Positions 32,936-44,519 of a stretch of 64,000 nt of DNA are shown one piece after another (the stretch's first letter is position 1; each line of letters starts with the position of its first letter). Source of the stretch: Cylicocyclus nassatus (taxonomy: Eukaryota > Nematoda > Chromadorea > Rhabditida > Strongylidae). The notes beneath the pieces are model-generated. The model saw only the letters and a program-made list of their open reading frames with translations, was not told the DNA's origin and did no database searches. The stretch covers positions 82,895,071 through 82,959,070 of the forward strand of contig CATQJL010000001.1 in assembly GCA_958299035.1 (NCBI GenBank), given 5' to 3'. The position numbers were made by a program, and so were the translations under genes.

Positions 32936-33384
32936 TTCATTGAAAAAAAAGAAAATGTCGTCCTTAGAGACACATGCATGCCTTCGTCATCTTAAAGGTG
33001 CTAGATGTGCACGCGCTCGCTACGAGACCACCGCGCGGTTTCCCGCTATGTGCACATTTTTGAATTGCGCTTACGATTCTTTATATATTAGATTAAAGCG
33101 TGTTCTATACTGGTCAGCTACATTTCTGAACGAGTGTATTTGTGTACGACAATTTGATTGGAGCTCCATTATACGAAAACCTCTTTCAACGCACCTCCTA
33201 TTACAGGTCAGCTTCTTTATAAAGAAGGTTTGTAAAAGTTTTCTTTTATCCTTGCTTGAGTCCCAATTATGCAGGGCCTGCCTTTCTCAGATGTCTCCAT
33301 GTCTGTCTGAGGCAAGGTTTTCGTTTAATTCCAAGTCCGCGCAGGTCGGCCCTTCTATCCTCCACCTCACCTTGGGTGTACAGT
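32936..33384. other. Unassigned sequence between Penelope copy 1 and the RTE element
   Basis: The open frame at 32940-33467 runs into the antisense of the RTE 3' end and is not a gene. Confidence 0.4.
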
Positions 33385-36300
33385 CTGCCCCAATCCTAAC
33401 CAGGCCAAAATCGGCATGGCGGGAGTCCGCGCCGCGAGGGTTTCGCGCCACACCTGCGGCTAGCTAGTCTGCTCTCTCCTCGATCACTTCACTCTCTGCG
33501 ACAGCGCGCATATGCAGTGCAATCCCTTAGCGCTGCGAGCGCGCAAATTCAGCCGACGGTTTGGCCTGATCCCGATTGGGGCTGTACCTCTGGGTCTTTT
33601 GTCTGGTGCCTCGATCTCCACAGCTGACCTTGTGACTTTCATCCCTTCTACGCACATGCGCATGTCAGTGTAGCTTCTTTTCCTGCATTTTCTGGGCAAC
33701 TGGAACTACTTTTATTTGCGCTCGTAAAGTGTCATTGCAGATGTGGTCCTTTAATGTGACCCTTAAGGTTCACCGCAGCATCCTTGTTTCCATAACACAA
33801 AGCTTGCGCTCCTCTTTCCACATACATGCCAGCAATCACTGCCATGCAGTGCTGCCGGAAGGAAAACGGTCCGGTAAAGTTGGGACTTAAGTTGCACTGG
33901 CTTTCTCTCAATACAACAAAACTCTTGCCACGGTTCTTCATTTCATTCATGCTGTCATCCTGCCTGCGACTTCCTCTTGCAGACCTCCCTTTGCTGAGAT
34001 GTGACTGCCTAGGTAATTGTAAGTTGTCTTCTCTAGCTCTTTACCATTTCAATACTTATGGTATCAGCGGTCTGTTTTTCCACTAAGTTGTTCTCTTCCT
34101 GCTGTTGAGCTTCAGGCCATACAACATACAAAATGCTTTTAGAGATTTGTACCTCATCTTGTCGCTCCTTTCTTGTACTTGCTATCAAGGCCACATCATT
34201 TGCGTAGAAAAGTGTTCAAGATGATTCACGCTTAGGTACCATCACGGCGTTTATCACGGTGATAAAGAACAAGGGAAAGAAAGCTGAAACTTGTTGAACT
34301 CCAATCTTGATTTGGAATTTTTTGATTGCCTGCAGCTATTTGCGCGTGGCTTGAGGCGTTGTGGTAGATCAACTTTATTCACTGAACGTACTCCTCTGCG
34401 TTTCCGTTAAGCCCAACATATGACTTCATGGGGCACCTTATCGAAGGTTTCTTCAAGTTCAGGAAGGTTGCATGCAATTTCTTCTGCTTCTCTCTATATT
34501 TCTCCATTGCTATCCATGCGGAGTTGCGTCAGTTGTACCTACTCCTCTCATGGACCCGCACTGTGACAACTCTATGATATCTTGAAAAAGCGTTCCGATT
34601 ATTCGCTCGAAGATTTTTGAAGTGTGGCTTATCAGTCGGATTGGTCCGTAGGATGTGCCGTTTGCTATGTCTCCTTTGTTCTTCCAGATCGGGATCGCCG
34701 TATTGGTGTATCAGTCGCGAGGCATACTCTTGCCTTTTATGATTTGATCAAGGAGACTCGTTAGCCATGTGGCTCCGGTTGTCCACATATCTTCCAGAAC
34801 TCGCTTGGTATGTTGTCTGGGCCAGTCGCTTTGCAATTCTTTGTTCTTCTTATGGCTAGCCATACTTCCTCTTCCGTGATTGCCTGCACTGGTCCTTCTA
34901 TGAGACTGGCTTTTGGAATGGAGTTGATGCTGCGGTCTGTGGTAACCATTTTTTCGAAGTACGTTCTCATCTTTTGGTGATGTCCTCTGAACTTCTTAGC
35001 GTTCTACCAAGATTGTCTTCAATACGGATGAAGTGTTCCACATGTTTTGTGAATTCCGCTTTTTTTCTCGCTATCCAGTTATTCCGCGTTCTTCTTCACA
35101 GGAACCTAGTTAATCGTAGAGCTTTTTCAAGTGGTTTTGCCTTCTTTACAGAAGTCTTCGCAGCTGTTAAACTTGTTGAAATATCTGTTATGTCATCGCT
35201 TTTACGCATCCTTCTTCACTTTGTCACTTTTTGCACTTCGTCATTCCACCACCACGTTTCTCGATTAATCCCTGACTTGTTCTTCCCAAGATCAGTGTGA
35301 CACTCGGTGGACTCTTTTGAACTTGCCGAGGATCACTCTGAGTTCTCTTGCAGGCTTGATAGAGTAGTTAACAGTGTTTGTTTCGCCACGTTGTTGGCCC
35401 CTAGTCTCCACCTTTTTATGCGTGTTCTGGCCTCTATGGCTCTCTTGGGCAGTAATCACCAACGAACCCAGTGCGTAAGTTTGACCCAGGATCGATATCA
35501 AGCTAGTAGGTTTGCGAACAAAGCAGTACTTCTTGTGAATATCGATCAACCCATTGTAACCTCGCTTATCGACGGGTAGCGGAATCCACTAGGCTCGTTG
35601 ATGAATACGGCCGTTGATGTGCCTACTCATTGTTATTTTGATGTCGAGAAGCAGTAGTTTATGTTGAGGTGTGCACTCAGACAATCGCCGGGTGTAGGCG
35701 GTCCGCAAACTCGCGTTGTCTTGCAGGCGGTCAGCAGAATTTTGTGATTCAGCCAAATTTTCAGCGAGCGGTACATCCTTTACTGTGGCATGTTCCGCTA
35801 GCGGGTAGCAATACAGAATTTTCTGCAAGCGCTCGTCAAATGATTTATCCAGCGAGCGCTGACAACAGCAAGCGCTCAGACTCTTTTTACGCAGTTTCGT
35901 GCGTACGCCAAGCTAAGGTAAGATTTTATATGGTAGAAGTGCCATTGATGGTTTGATTACCCGAGTTTGGGGTACTTTCTCTCAGCGGAAGGTACATACG
36001 GACTGTGCGGTCCTTCACAAAGAACCGTGCGGCCTCAATAATTTTGCATATTTTCGCGGATAGTCCGCGAGAATACGCCGCAACTAATCTATGGAAAAAG
36101 CGCTTGTTCTCAGAGTTTTCGTCCAAGAATTGCCAGCATTCTTCCACACGTCTGCAAGCGGACTGCAAGAAATCAGCGAACTATCTTTCCGGTGACCGCT
36201 TGCCCATAAATCGCATGGCCGCCTGCCCCCGACGATCATCTGAGAGCTCTCGCCGGGGATGGCTTCGCAGTCCTCTACGTTTTCAAAGTCACGCTGTCGG

Positions 36301-36860
36301 ATAGCCCAGAAGTATGTAATGAGGTGATCATCCTTCTTGATGTAGTATGTGTTCGTCAATACCAGATTATGAGCTGAAGGGAATGTCAAAAAGTGCTCGC
36401 CTTCTTCATTGCATGTTCCGTATATGTGGCCTCCGCGACATTTCCAGGCTTTTCCACAATTTTCTCCCACATGTCCATCGACATCCGCTTTCAACCGAAG
36501 TGTCTCAACCAGTGCAATTGAACTTATATGATTATCAAGCTTTTGCGAGCGCGTTCTTTTCGTTACGTTTACATCCGACTTGTAGCGCCTAGGCCGGTGA
36601 ACTTGTAGGACCTGTTTCCCAGTATCTACCTTTATACTCATCAGACGATCGCTTATGCACTCAACGTCAACTATTTTGCTCCTTAGATTCTCTGAGACAG
36701 CTATACCAATCCCGTTTCTGGTGCAGGTGGCACCGTTGTTAAGCAGCTTATATCCATCTCCACTTCGTTTCCTGCATGCAGCTACATCTACTCGCCGTCT
36801 CTTCAGAAGATCTGCTAACTTTCGAGAACAGAGGTGCATGTCGCTGGAATTCTGAGCTGG
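33385..36860 (-). mobile_element. RTE-type LINE, decayed, minus strand
   Basis: From the 5' side (right): an apurinic-type endonuclease at 36840-36245 (LADLLKRRRVDVA, GIGIAVSENLRSKIVDVE, SDRLMSIKVDTG, CNEEGEHFLTFPSAHNLVLT). Then a MITE, then HKLLLLDIKI near 35640. The RT follows with EEEVWLAIRRTKNCKATG and DNIPSEFW (34840s), a worn YGPIRLISHTSKIFERII, and YANDVALIAS near 34200 where the catalytic motif should be YADD. The 3' part has ALCYGNKDAAVNLKGHIKG (33750s). Many stops and frame breaks occur. It is a dead copy of an RTE/BovB-like element. Confidence 0.85.
35650..36245. mobile_element. MITE inserted in the RTE element
   Basis: Shares its core with 9328-9918: ends CTCAGACAATCGCCGGG and, inverted, CTCAGATGATCGTCGGG, with common internal blocks GGTACTTTCTCTCAGCGGAA and TTTTGCATATT-TCGCGGA. 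LINE coding resumes on both sides (EDCEAIPGE to the right, HKLLLLDIKI to the left). No clear target duplication. Confidence 0.6.
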
Positions 36861-36880
36861 ATTTTTGCTACAGAAATTAG

Positions 36881-37605
36881 GCTTCGGGTGGAATCGAACC
36901 CGTGACTTTCAGCGCAGTAATATTACACCAGTGCGCCACCTCTGCTTCGCAGAGGCTCGCACTGGTTCTGCTATCTATATGCCTTACTCATTCTCTTGTA
37001 ATGATGGCAATGAAACTCACCGCCTAATGATGAGTATCACGAATGAATCGTAAACAACTACTCATTCCAAAAGTTTTTTTTTCATGAAAGCTCGGTAATT
37101 TTGCGTAGATGAGAGTTCTCGCAGAAGAACGAATGCACATTTGCACTGGTTTTTGAAATTTTTATGGTTTGCTAGTTGCCATAGGGACAGTGATCGCCGT
37201 GAGCTACATTACTATGCAAAAACCTTCTCAGATGCATAGGTAAAATGTTAGAAATCCTTTTTGGCTCCGTTTCCATAAGTAGCAGGATCATTATCACTTT
37301 TTTGGCTTAACGTCCATGTCTTGCACATTAACTTGGCAAATATACCCATACTTCTGCAGAAAGTAGTACTACGAACCCAATTTTTGTGGTCAGAAACCAG
37401 ATGGATCCGTTTGACGCGCAATTTTCAACGGATCCACTCAACGGATCCGCTCATGCTTTTGCATGGTAGGTTCTCATGCTGATAGCGTGCGTTATGCAAA
37501 ATTTGGGTTCAGACGTTGGCTGGAACACGCTCTACGAATTTTGTAACGGACAGACGGACACACACACAAAAAAAACGTAAACACCCTTAGCCCGTTATTA
37601 TCTTA
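36881..37605 (-). repeat. Dispersed repeat R1, copy a, with tRNA-like 3' module
   Basis: On the minus strand it runs from a TGTC-rich start near 37600 through the R1 landmarks to a terminal tRNA-like stretch. This has a hairpin CCAGTGCGAGCCTCTGCGAAG at 36928-36965, an A-box-like TGGCGCACTGGTGTAA (36923-36938) and a perfect B-box GGTTCGATTCC (36890-36900). Pairing of a full cloverleaf is not supported. Confidence 0.65.
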
Positions 37606-37606
37606 C

Positions 37607-38355
37607 TATAATAACGCGTTAAGAGTGTTTACGTGTTTTTGTGTGTCTTTCTGTGTAAATGTCTGTCTGTCATGAAATTATAGCGCGAGTTCCAGTTAAC
37701 CTCCTGGGCTCAAATTTTGCACCGCGCATGCTACCCGCATGAAAGTCCAACACGCAGAAGCACGAGCAGGTTCGTTGAGTGGATCCGCCAGAAACTGCGC
37801 GTACGGATCCACTTTGCATTTGGGCCGCAAAATCGGGTCCGTAATTCCACTTTGTAGAGTCGTGGATGTTTATGCCAAGTAAATGTGCAAGCCATGAACT
37901 TAGTGAACAAAAAAGTGATAAAAAGTTCATTACTTTACAAAAACGGCGTCAAAAGGTATTGGTTGCGTAAATGGTCAATTTGCCAAGGTTTTTTTACCAG
38001 AGCATTTGACGAGATTTTTGCACAAAGGTGTACCTTACAGTGACTGCTGTTCTTATTGCAAGTGTCAAGAACCATAAGAAAATCAAAAACCTATGAAAAT
38101 TTGCGTTTGTTTTCCTGCAAAAAGTATCCACGTAAAATCACCAATTTCACATAAAAAAGCTTTCGGAAGAGCTAGTTGTTTACATTTTGTTCGTGATAGT
38201 CGGTATTGCTCGGTGAGTACCAATGCCATCATTATGCGAGAATGAGCAGGACTTAAATAGTAGAGCCAGTGCGAGCCTCTGCGAACAGAGGTGACGCAAT
38301 GGTAAGTTATAATAAAGCATTAACCATTGGACTAACTCTGCTCTTTAGAGGATAA
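37607..38355 (+). repeat. Dispersed repeat R1, copy b (head-to-head with copy a)
   Basis: Mirror partner of copy a. The shared start forms a palindrome of about 90 bp centred near 37610 (CACACAAAAAAAACGTAAAC against GTTTACGTGTTTTTGTGTG). It ends in the same hairpin (from about 38266) and a damaged tRNA-like module without an intact B-box. Confidence 0.65.
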
Positions 38356-38559
38356 GCTCAAAATAACAATTTCTTGGAAGGTAAATCTGTTTCTGGAGAG
38401 CTAGTATTTTGAACGACACGTACTCTTTCTCTGAAACGTATATCAATGGCAGAAAAAATTATCTCTGCCAATATTCTATGCAAATCTCAACTGGCGCGGA
38501 AACCTAACAGATAACGAAAGTACCAACTGGATGATGTTCAGTACATTGTCCATTCTACT

Positions 38560-39800
38560 GATTTTCTTCAAAACTCTGAGATGGGGGCTAGGAGTTGATA
38601 TGAAGGAATAAGTTAAAATACTTTGATACAAATGGCCCGTCATGTTGCTGAGGGCGCAGCACAGACCTCTCTTTCTTGGCTCGCTTCGAACATCTACGAT
38701 CCTCTTCCTCGTTGGCCCAGGAGCCATAAGCATGAGAATTGTATCCAACTGACTTAGCTGTTCTCTTCCCGCGGGCACATTTGCCTATCTCGTTGGTGAT
38801 CTTGCTCTGGGACTATGCTTCGCGATGAATTTCTAGTGTTCTCAACGTCATTCGCCATGTGTCCTCTCATACATGATGAGCCATCAGTGCTCCGTTTTCG
38901 CAACGTATTCTGTTGGATCACGAAGGCGGATTTCTTTTCATTTTCATTCATTTATCTCATAGCCGTGCTGCGAAGTCCGACGAAATGTCGCTTGTGTCGG
39001 CTAATCTTCGCAAGACTGCGCTTCCTCTGTGATTAGCCCTTAACTTTCGAATGACTCTATTATCGGCTCAGGTTTCAGCTGCGTACAAAGCGCAAGATAA
39101 TGGCCGAATTGAACAAGTAGTCTTGAAGCTCTCCTTTTGTGGCTTTCTACAGAAGCTCAAAGGCGGGCCAGGCTACTTTCTTGAGTAGTACCCTCACATT
39201 GTTTTTCATGATACGTCCTAATGGGGGTGTTTTCCAGCTCAGTTTTCTCACCTAGGGCCTCTTTCTCGAACTGAGTCTTTTACGATTTTTTCGCAATTCG
39301 ATCCTCTTTTCTGTGACTCCTCATTACCTCGTTGACTTCAACATCGTCTTTGCTTTATTGACTGTTCAAAAAGAATGACTAGTCTTCAGAACAAAGTTTG
39401 AGAGGAATCTCTCATCAGCTGTATCCGTCTTTTCCTAGTCCAGTGACTAATCAGCCATCACAAGGCCGCGATAATAGCTTCGGCGAGAGGGTGCAGCCTT
39501 GTCGATCTCCTTTCCAACTGGAGGAGTCCGGGGACGATGGAGTAGCTATAAGGCTGCTCCATGTCCTTGCTGCAGTAAGCCAATGTCCTCACATAATGTG
39601 GTTCAACTCCTCGCTAAACTCACACAGACGAAATGGCACTGATATTGACGCTGTCGGAGATATTCTCGTAGTCGACGAAGGATGGAATGAGAGGCAGTTG
39701 GTACTGCTAGCAGATTTCTATGACTCTCAAAAGCGTCTAAATGTGGTCTGTACCTAAATACCTTGCGAGATCCGTCTTTGGGGCTGAGCTTCTTCCAGAG
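38560..39800 (-). mobile_element. Second RTE-type LINE remnant, minus strand
   Basis: Heavily decayed. Recognisable phrases on the minus strand include GDRQGCTLSPKL (39500s), CEFSEELNHIM, a worn ENTPI-x-TYHEKQCEGT segment, LRDPTEYVAKTEH and PRARSPTR followed by a SQLDTI segment (38750s). They match the order of the RT and C-terminal region of nematode RTE-like elements. Many stops. The upstream part to about 40120 may belong to it. Confidence 0.5.
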
Positions 39801-40129
39801 TCCTTGCTAGGAGAGCAGGATACAATTTTTATGGAAAGTCTGTGCAGTATACTCAGCAGTGTAACACGGTAATTTCGAAGATCCCTTCGTTCGCCCTGTT
39901 AAATAGAAGACGGTTTTTGAGATGCTCCAATGGTCAGGAATCTTTCCGTGGAATATGCCTTACAGGATTAACAATTTCGTACTTTTTGACGCTCAAAACT
40001 CCGTTCAGATAGCCGCTGCGCAGATTATGAACATTTCTTTTTGAAATCAACGTTTCAAGGCGAGTGCAATGATATACAGCTTGTTTGAATTCAACCAAAT
40101 TCTGAATATTCCCATGTGAGTATACATCG

Positions 40130-40445
40130 TATCTCTATATTAATAAAACTCAGAAATTGTCAGTTTGGAGCGCATGTGCGTTATAGAAACGCGCGCCGCT
40201 CCACTGATTCAGCTGAAACTTTGCACACATATGTTTTCGACCCCTGTGCAGATGATAGGCTAATTTTTGCGGCGACTAGTTGAGCCATTCTATTGATTTG
40301 TTGATTTTTAGCACTTTGCAATGAAAATAAATTCTTTTTAGTAAGTAGATTAAATGCTCTCTTATCTTCAAACCTGGGCATCTTGTAAAGTGTTAGTAAT
40401 ATGCCGTGTTATGCCAAACCAGGTTTGTTGGTGGATCTCTTTATT
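40130..40445. other. Unassigned, possible R1-like start
   Basis: Begins TAATAAAACTCAGAAATTGTC, similar to the start of R1, but the rest does not follow the family. No gene. Confidence 0.3.
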
Positions 40446-40486
40446 AGACCTGACGGTTTCGACTGTCTCGTCTTCTTCAGAGGTCT
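40446..40486 (-). ncRNA. Hammerhead-type ribozyme fold, Penelope copy 2
   Basis: On the minus strand, stem I AGACCT pairs perfectly with AGGTCT (6 bp). Core CTGAAGA; stem II GAC/GTC; GAA; stem III AC-C-GT; then C as the predicted cleavage residue (GTC before AGGTCT). Layout matches a minimal type I hammerhead and the fold of copy 1, with base changes that keep pairing in stems I and II. Confidence 0.7.
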
Positions 40487-40665
40487 GAACGAAGATCATA
40501 GGTTTATCTTAATCTGGACAATACACCACCAAGAGCCTCCTCTCACGCTTTGCCAGTCTAGACCTAGTCAGAAGCTAGCAACACGAGACCATGGAGGTTA
40601 AGAAACGAGCCGACCTTGAGTCCACCGCATTCCAGTAAGTCCGCACAGCTACTTAGTAACGGACG

Positions 40666-42882
40666 TCACTGAGTGTCACCCAGTGAGTCAATGCTTTTAT
40701 GTGCGTCTGTTAGATGACATAACGATAGATACGGCAGAAGATCACTGCTAATCGACACACATTCATTTTTGACATTCATTTTTGGTTTCCTCGCGGAAAT
40801 ACACGCTGCTTCAAGACATTTTCTTGCACATATCTCAGTCTCATACGATAATATAGTGCATTTTACGATATAGTCATTTCCGCCGTGCCTCTCAGTTTTG
40901 TGTCGCCCCAAAGGTGTCGTTAATACTCCTCGTCTTAATCCTGCTAGGTGTTCTTTTAGCCTTATGCCTAACATTCTACCCGTCTCTCCTATGTAGCATT
41001 CGTGACAGCTGAGACACTCTAACTGGTATACTACACCTGCCTTTGCACAGTTTCCCAACTTTCCATATGGACAGACAATGCATTGATTCAGGACGCATTC
41101 GTTATCGTATAGCCTATTCCGAACTAACTGCTTTTTCAAATTATCATTCGGGATGCCAACGAGTATAACATCATTCTCAAGTTGAGTTCGGTGTATGCAT
41201 TGTCTTATCGCCGCGCTAACTTTATCAGATACAAACGGGATGCAAAGAGGTATTTTACCTTCGTTTCGCTCACGATTGTGCGTTTCAGACTGCGTTTTAA
41301 ATTTGTGGCATTGTCTTTGTTGCACATAACCGTTGCTGCGCGCGATTTCCGATGCCAGTTTTCGTGACTCTAGCCGTTCCTCGTTGCCCGTGCACACAGC
41401 TGTAGCAGTTTTGATCATGTTGCGAATGACTGCTCGTTTCGTTGCTGCGGGGTGAGCTGAGTTGGCGTGGATCAGTATGTTCTTGGAGGTTTCCTTACGA
41501 TACCACTTAACATGCAAAATACCGTTAGACAAACTGATTTGCACGTTCAGGTAAGGAAGCCATCCATTACGTGGTGTTTCTCGGGTCAGCCTGATGTACC
41601 GGGACTGTCGGTTCAAGATGTTGAAACACTCATATATTTCGGCTTGAGTTGATGTTACCACACAACAGTCGTCGATGTAACGACAGTACATCAAAGGCAT
41701 GCGCGCAAGCACTGGCTGTTCAATCCTACTCATGAAACAAACTGCGAGGACAGGCGCTAGGCGTTGGCCCATAGCAAGTCCTCGTGTCTGAGAGTAATAA
41801 CTCCCAGACCACTTGAAGATGTTACATTTCATGCATGCTTGGATGAGGACCAGTACTTGCGTTTTGCTCAGCCCAAAGGTACTTATGGTGTTGATGTGCT
41901 TGTCCAACAACTCCGAAAGAGCCTGCAGTGCGTCATCGTTGTGAACATTGGTGTACAGAGAAGTCACATCGAATGACTCTATAATAGCACCTTGTTCAAA
42001 GTTCGTATTTCGCAGCTGCTCTAGGAATTGATGTGTGTTGGATAAGTGTGAAGGTACCTTGGGCAGAAGCTGACTCACGATCTTGTTGAGAAACCACGAT
42101 ATACGATCTGTAGGACCTCCAACACAGCTGATAATGGGCCGAATTTTGAAAATTTCGGGTGACATGGAGCTTAGATCGTGTGATGAAATTTTATGCGTCT
42201 TTATCAGGTGATAGAAGACCGGGCAATTTGGATTCTCCAATTTCAACCTGCTGACTAGTCGCTCATCGAGACCTGCACATCGTCCTACGCTAATCCAAAT
42301 GTCATTGAGTCTTCGACATTGCGCCTGATAGTCCTTCTTAGTCGCGGGCTCGTAAACTGTCCTGTCTGCCAAATGCAGTTCAGCAATTTCTCTATCCAAC
42401 GCCTGCGGTATCACAACGAACTCGCCACCTTTGTCACTTACAGAGATTCGGATAGTTTGCTTTGTTATAGCTTCACGCAGCTCTTTAAACCCTTGCCATT
42501 GATTATGTGTCAAGTTAGTTTGCCGGTCGTGTTCAAACTTCCTTAACACTTCAAAAATTTCTAACGAAAGAGCGCGGAATTTGGTATCAGCAGCTAAGGA
42601 AGGCTCCGGTTCTTTATAGAAAGACCGAGGGAATGGCACCGTTGGTAATGCACTACTATTCAGGGGCAAAGCTAGCTGATGTTTGTTCTGCTGTTGTTCT
42701 CGAAGTCGTAGTGAGTCGCGTAAGCGGTACAAACTTCCAACTATTTTGCGGTAAACCGAGGAGTTCATAGTCTGCTTTGGTGAAAATGAAGGGCCGAGAC
42801 TGAGAACGTTGAGAGCATGCTTAAATTCTTTTTTATTTTCAAACACTTTAGCGTAAACATTGGTGGGAAGGTTCATTCTCAC
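40666..42882 (-). CDS. Penelope-like element ORF (RT plus GIY-YIG endonuclease), copy 2
   Basis: Uninterrupted 738-codon frame. RT motifs: HLIKTHK (residues about 225-231), KIRPIISCVGGPTDR (246-260), ESFDVTSLYTNV (302-313), RGLAMGQRLAPVLA (367-380), catalytic YIDD (402-405). A Cys-rich motif follows (CVLNQCIVC, 596-604), then the GIY-YIG nuclease from GVVYQLEC (616) with CYIGETGR (629-636). Compared with copy 1 about 190 N-terminal residues are missing, so it is probably 5'-truncated and ATG 42882 may be incidental. A 21-bp tandem duplication (CATTCTCACTT-GCAATAAGGG) lies just upstream at 42876-42922. The ribozyme fold lies 180 bp downstream of the stop. The long open frame suggests recent activity of this family. 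Confidence 0.93.
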   Translation of the reverse strand: MRMNLPTNVYAKVFENKKEFKHALNVLSLGPSFSPKQTMNSSVYRKIVGSLYRLRDSLRLREQQQNKHQLALPLNSSALPTVPFPRSFYKEPEPSLAADTKFRALSLEIFEVLRKFEHDRQTNLTHNQWQGFKELREAITKQTIRISVSDKGGEFVVIPQALDREIAELHLADRTVYEPATKKDYQAQCRRLNDIWISVGRCAGLDERLVSRLKLENPNCPVFYHLIKTHKISSHDLSSMSPEIFKIRPIISCVGGPTDRISWFLNKIVSQLLPKVPSHLSNTHQFLEQLRNTNFEQGAIIESFDVTSLYTNVHNDDALQALSELLDKHINTISTFGLSKTQVLVLIQACMKCNIFKWSGSYYSQTRGLAMGQRLAPVLAVCFMSRIEQPVLARMPLMYCRYIDDCCVVTSTQAEIYECFNILNRQSRYIRLTRETPRNGWLPYLNVQISLSNGILHVKWYRKETSKNILIHANSAHPAATKRAVIRNMIKTATAVCTGNEERLESRKLASEIARSNGYVQQRQCHKFKTQSETHNRERNEGKIPLCIPFVSDKVSAAIRQCIHRTQLENDVILVGIPNDNLKKQLVRNRLYDNECVLNQCIVCPYGKLGNCAKAGVVYQLECLSCHECYIGETGRMLGIRLKEHLAGLRRGVLTTPLGRHKTERHGGNDYIVKCTILSYETEICARKCLEAACISARKPKMNVKNECVSISSDLLPYLSLCHLTDAHKSIDSLGDTQ

Positions 42883-43164
42883 TTCGCAATAAGGGATTCA
42901 TTCTCACTTTGCAATAAGGGATGCGGAGCCACAAGGCTGTAGCAGGTGAACCTGCTCCAAGTTTGCAGTGCAGTATGCGTTAACTGAGACAAGCCCGTAA
43001 GGCTGGAAATACCAGCTAGTAGTATAAAATTGGTCATTTTTCTCGAAACTGTAACCAGGATCGCCTAAAGGCCTAGACATGCATCATGCGTCTTTTTCGC
43101 CTCGCGATACTTCCGACAAGACAACTGTTACGAATCCATTGCATGTGTTCATCTAAATTCGTAT

Positions 43165-43875
43165 CATGACTTATAATAAAGCGCGTGTCTGTCTGTCTGT
43201 GTGTGTTTATGTCTGTCTGTCACGAAATTCATAGAGCGTTTTGTAGCTAAGGTCTTAAGCTGAAATTCTGGACATGGCACCCTATAGGCATGTAGGTAAA
43301 AAGTGCAAAAGCACAAGCTGATCCGATATTTGGGACCTTCAAATGCGCGTCAATCTGGCCCACGCGGCTTTTGGCACGCAAAACTAGGTCATTGATTCGA
43401 CTTTCTGCGAAGTCATGATTTGCCTGACAAGTACATCTGCGCCTCATGAATTCCAGCCCAAAAAGTGCTCAAAATGTTTGCTTTGCTGCGAAAACAGCGC
43501 CAAGAAGTGGTGATCGCTTGAGTAGTCGATTTGGCAAGGTTTTACCTTGAGATATGAAAAGATCTTTGCACGGAAATTTAGCTCAAAGTGACTATTATCC
43601 TTATGACGACTACCAAGCCAAAACACATTCAGTAATCTATGCAAATGCGCAGGTGTTCCTCTGCGACAAGTTTTTTTCTCTCAAAATTACCGATCTTACG
43701 TGGAGATTCTTCAAGAATGAACAGCTGTTTAATATTCATTTGTGATGTTCAGCATCGCGCATGGTAGGTTTCAAAGTTATCATTATGCGAGCACGAAAAA
43801 GGCATACGGATAGGAGAGCCAGTGCGAACCTCCGCGAAGCGGAGGTGACGCACTGGTAATTGTATAATTTACCAC
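43165..43875 (+). repeat. Dispersed repeat R1, copy c
   Basis: Starts TAATAAAGCGCGTGTCTGTC and runs through the CACGAAATTCATAGAGCG, GCGAAGTCATG, TTTGGCAAGGTTTTACC and AAAATTACCGATC landmarks. It ends with ATTATGCGAGCACG and the hairpin CCAGTGCGAACCTCCGCGAAG. The tRNA-like module is reduced. Confidence 0.6.
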
Positions 43876-44519
43876 GATTAATAGCGCTGGAAAAGATCAC
43901 AGCGAAATGCAAAATGGCATGTAATAGACTCGCAACTCAACAACAACAGCACGCAACAACTTGTCGAATAAATCGCGAGGCGATAATCGCGTGATGTATG
44001 CCCAAGTCAAGAGATCTCATAAGAGATCGTCACTTTAAAAAATATCTATCTATGTCTTTTTGAAAAACCGCTTAGATACAAAATGGTAGGATGACTGCTT
44101 TGAATACTTGGGAGTTATACTTGCTATAGGGTTTACAATGTGATCATCGACAGATGTGGGTGAAAGTTTTGAACCGCGCCAGTTATCATGAATTGTAGCA
44201 GTTGAATTACTTATGCCGTTAACCCAAGAGAGAGCGAGGTTTGATGTCTACTGTTTGTTGACAGATGTGAGGTTCTTGCATTTCGCTAAGATATTCAAAG
44301 CACACGCAACCCGTTAATCCGTCTCGATGGTACCCCAAGCGAGGGATACACCGCACAGCAGGTACTTACCTTTGACAGCTTCACTCCTGATAACCGCATA
44401 TTGCTAATCGAGTAACAAAAATGAGTTTTACCGTTTTCACGCGAAGCTTTGGAAGTAATGTGATAGCGATTGATAAAGATTAGTTTCATTAATGGTAAAA
44501 AATGCCAAAAGTTCATAGA
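43876..44519. other. Unassigned intergenic sequence
   Basis: No gene or repeat recognised. Confidence 0.4.

Noticed and set aside
32940..33467. 175-codon open frame as a host gene
   Set aside because: Its 3' half is the antisense of the RTE LINE 3' end and no domain is present.
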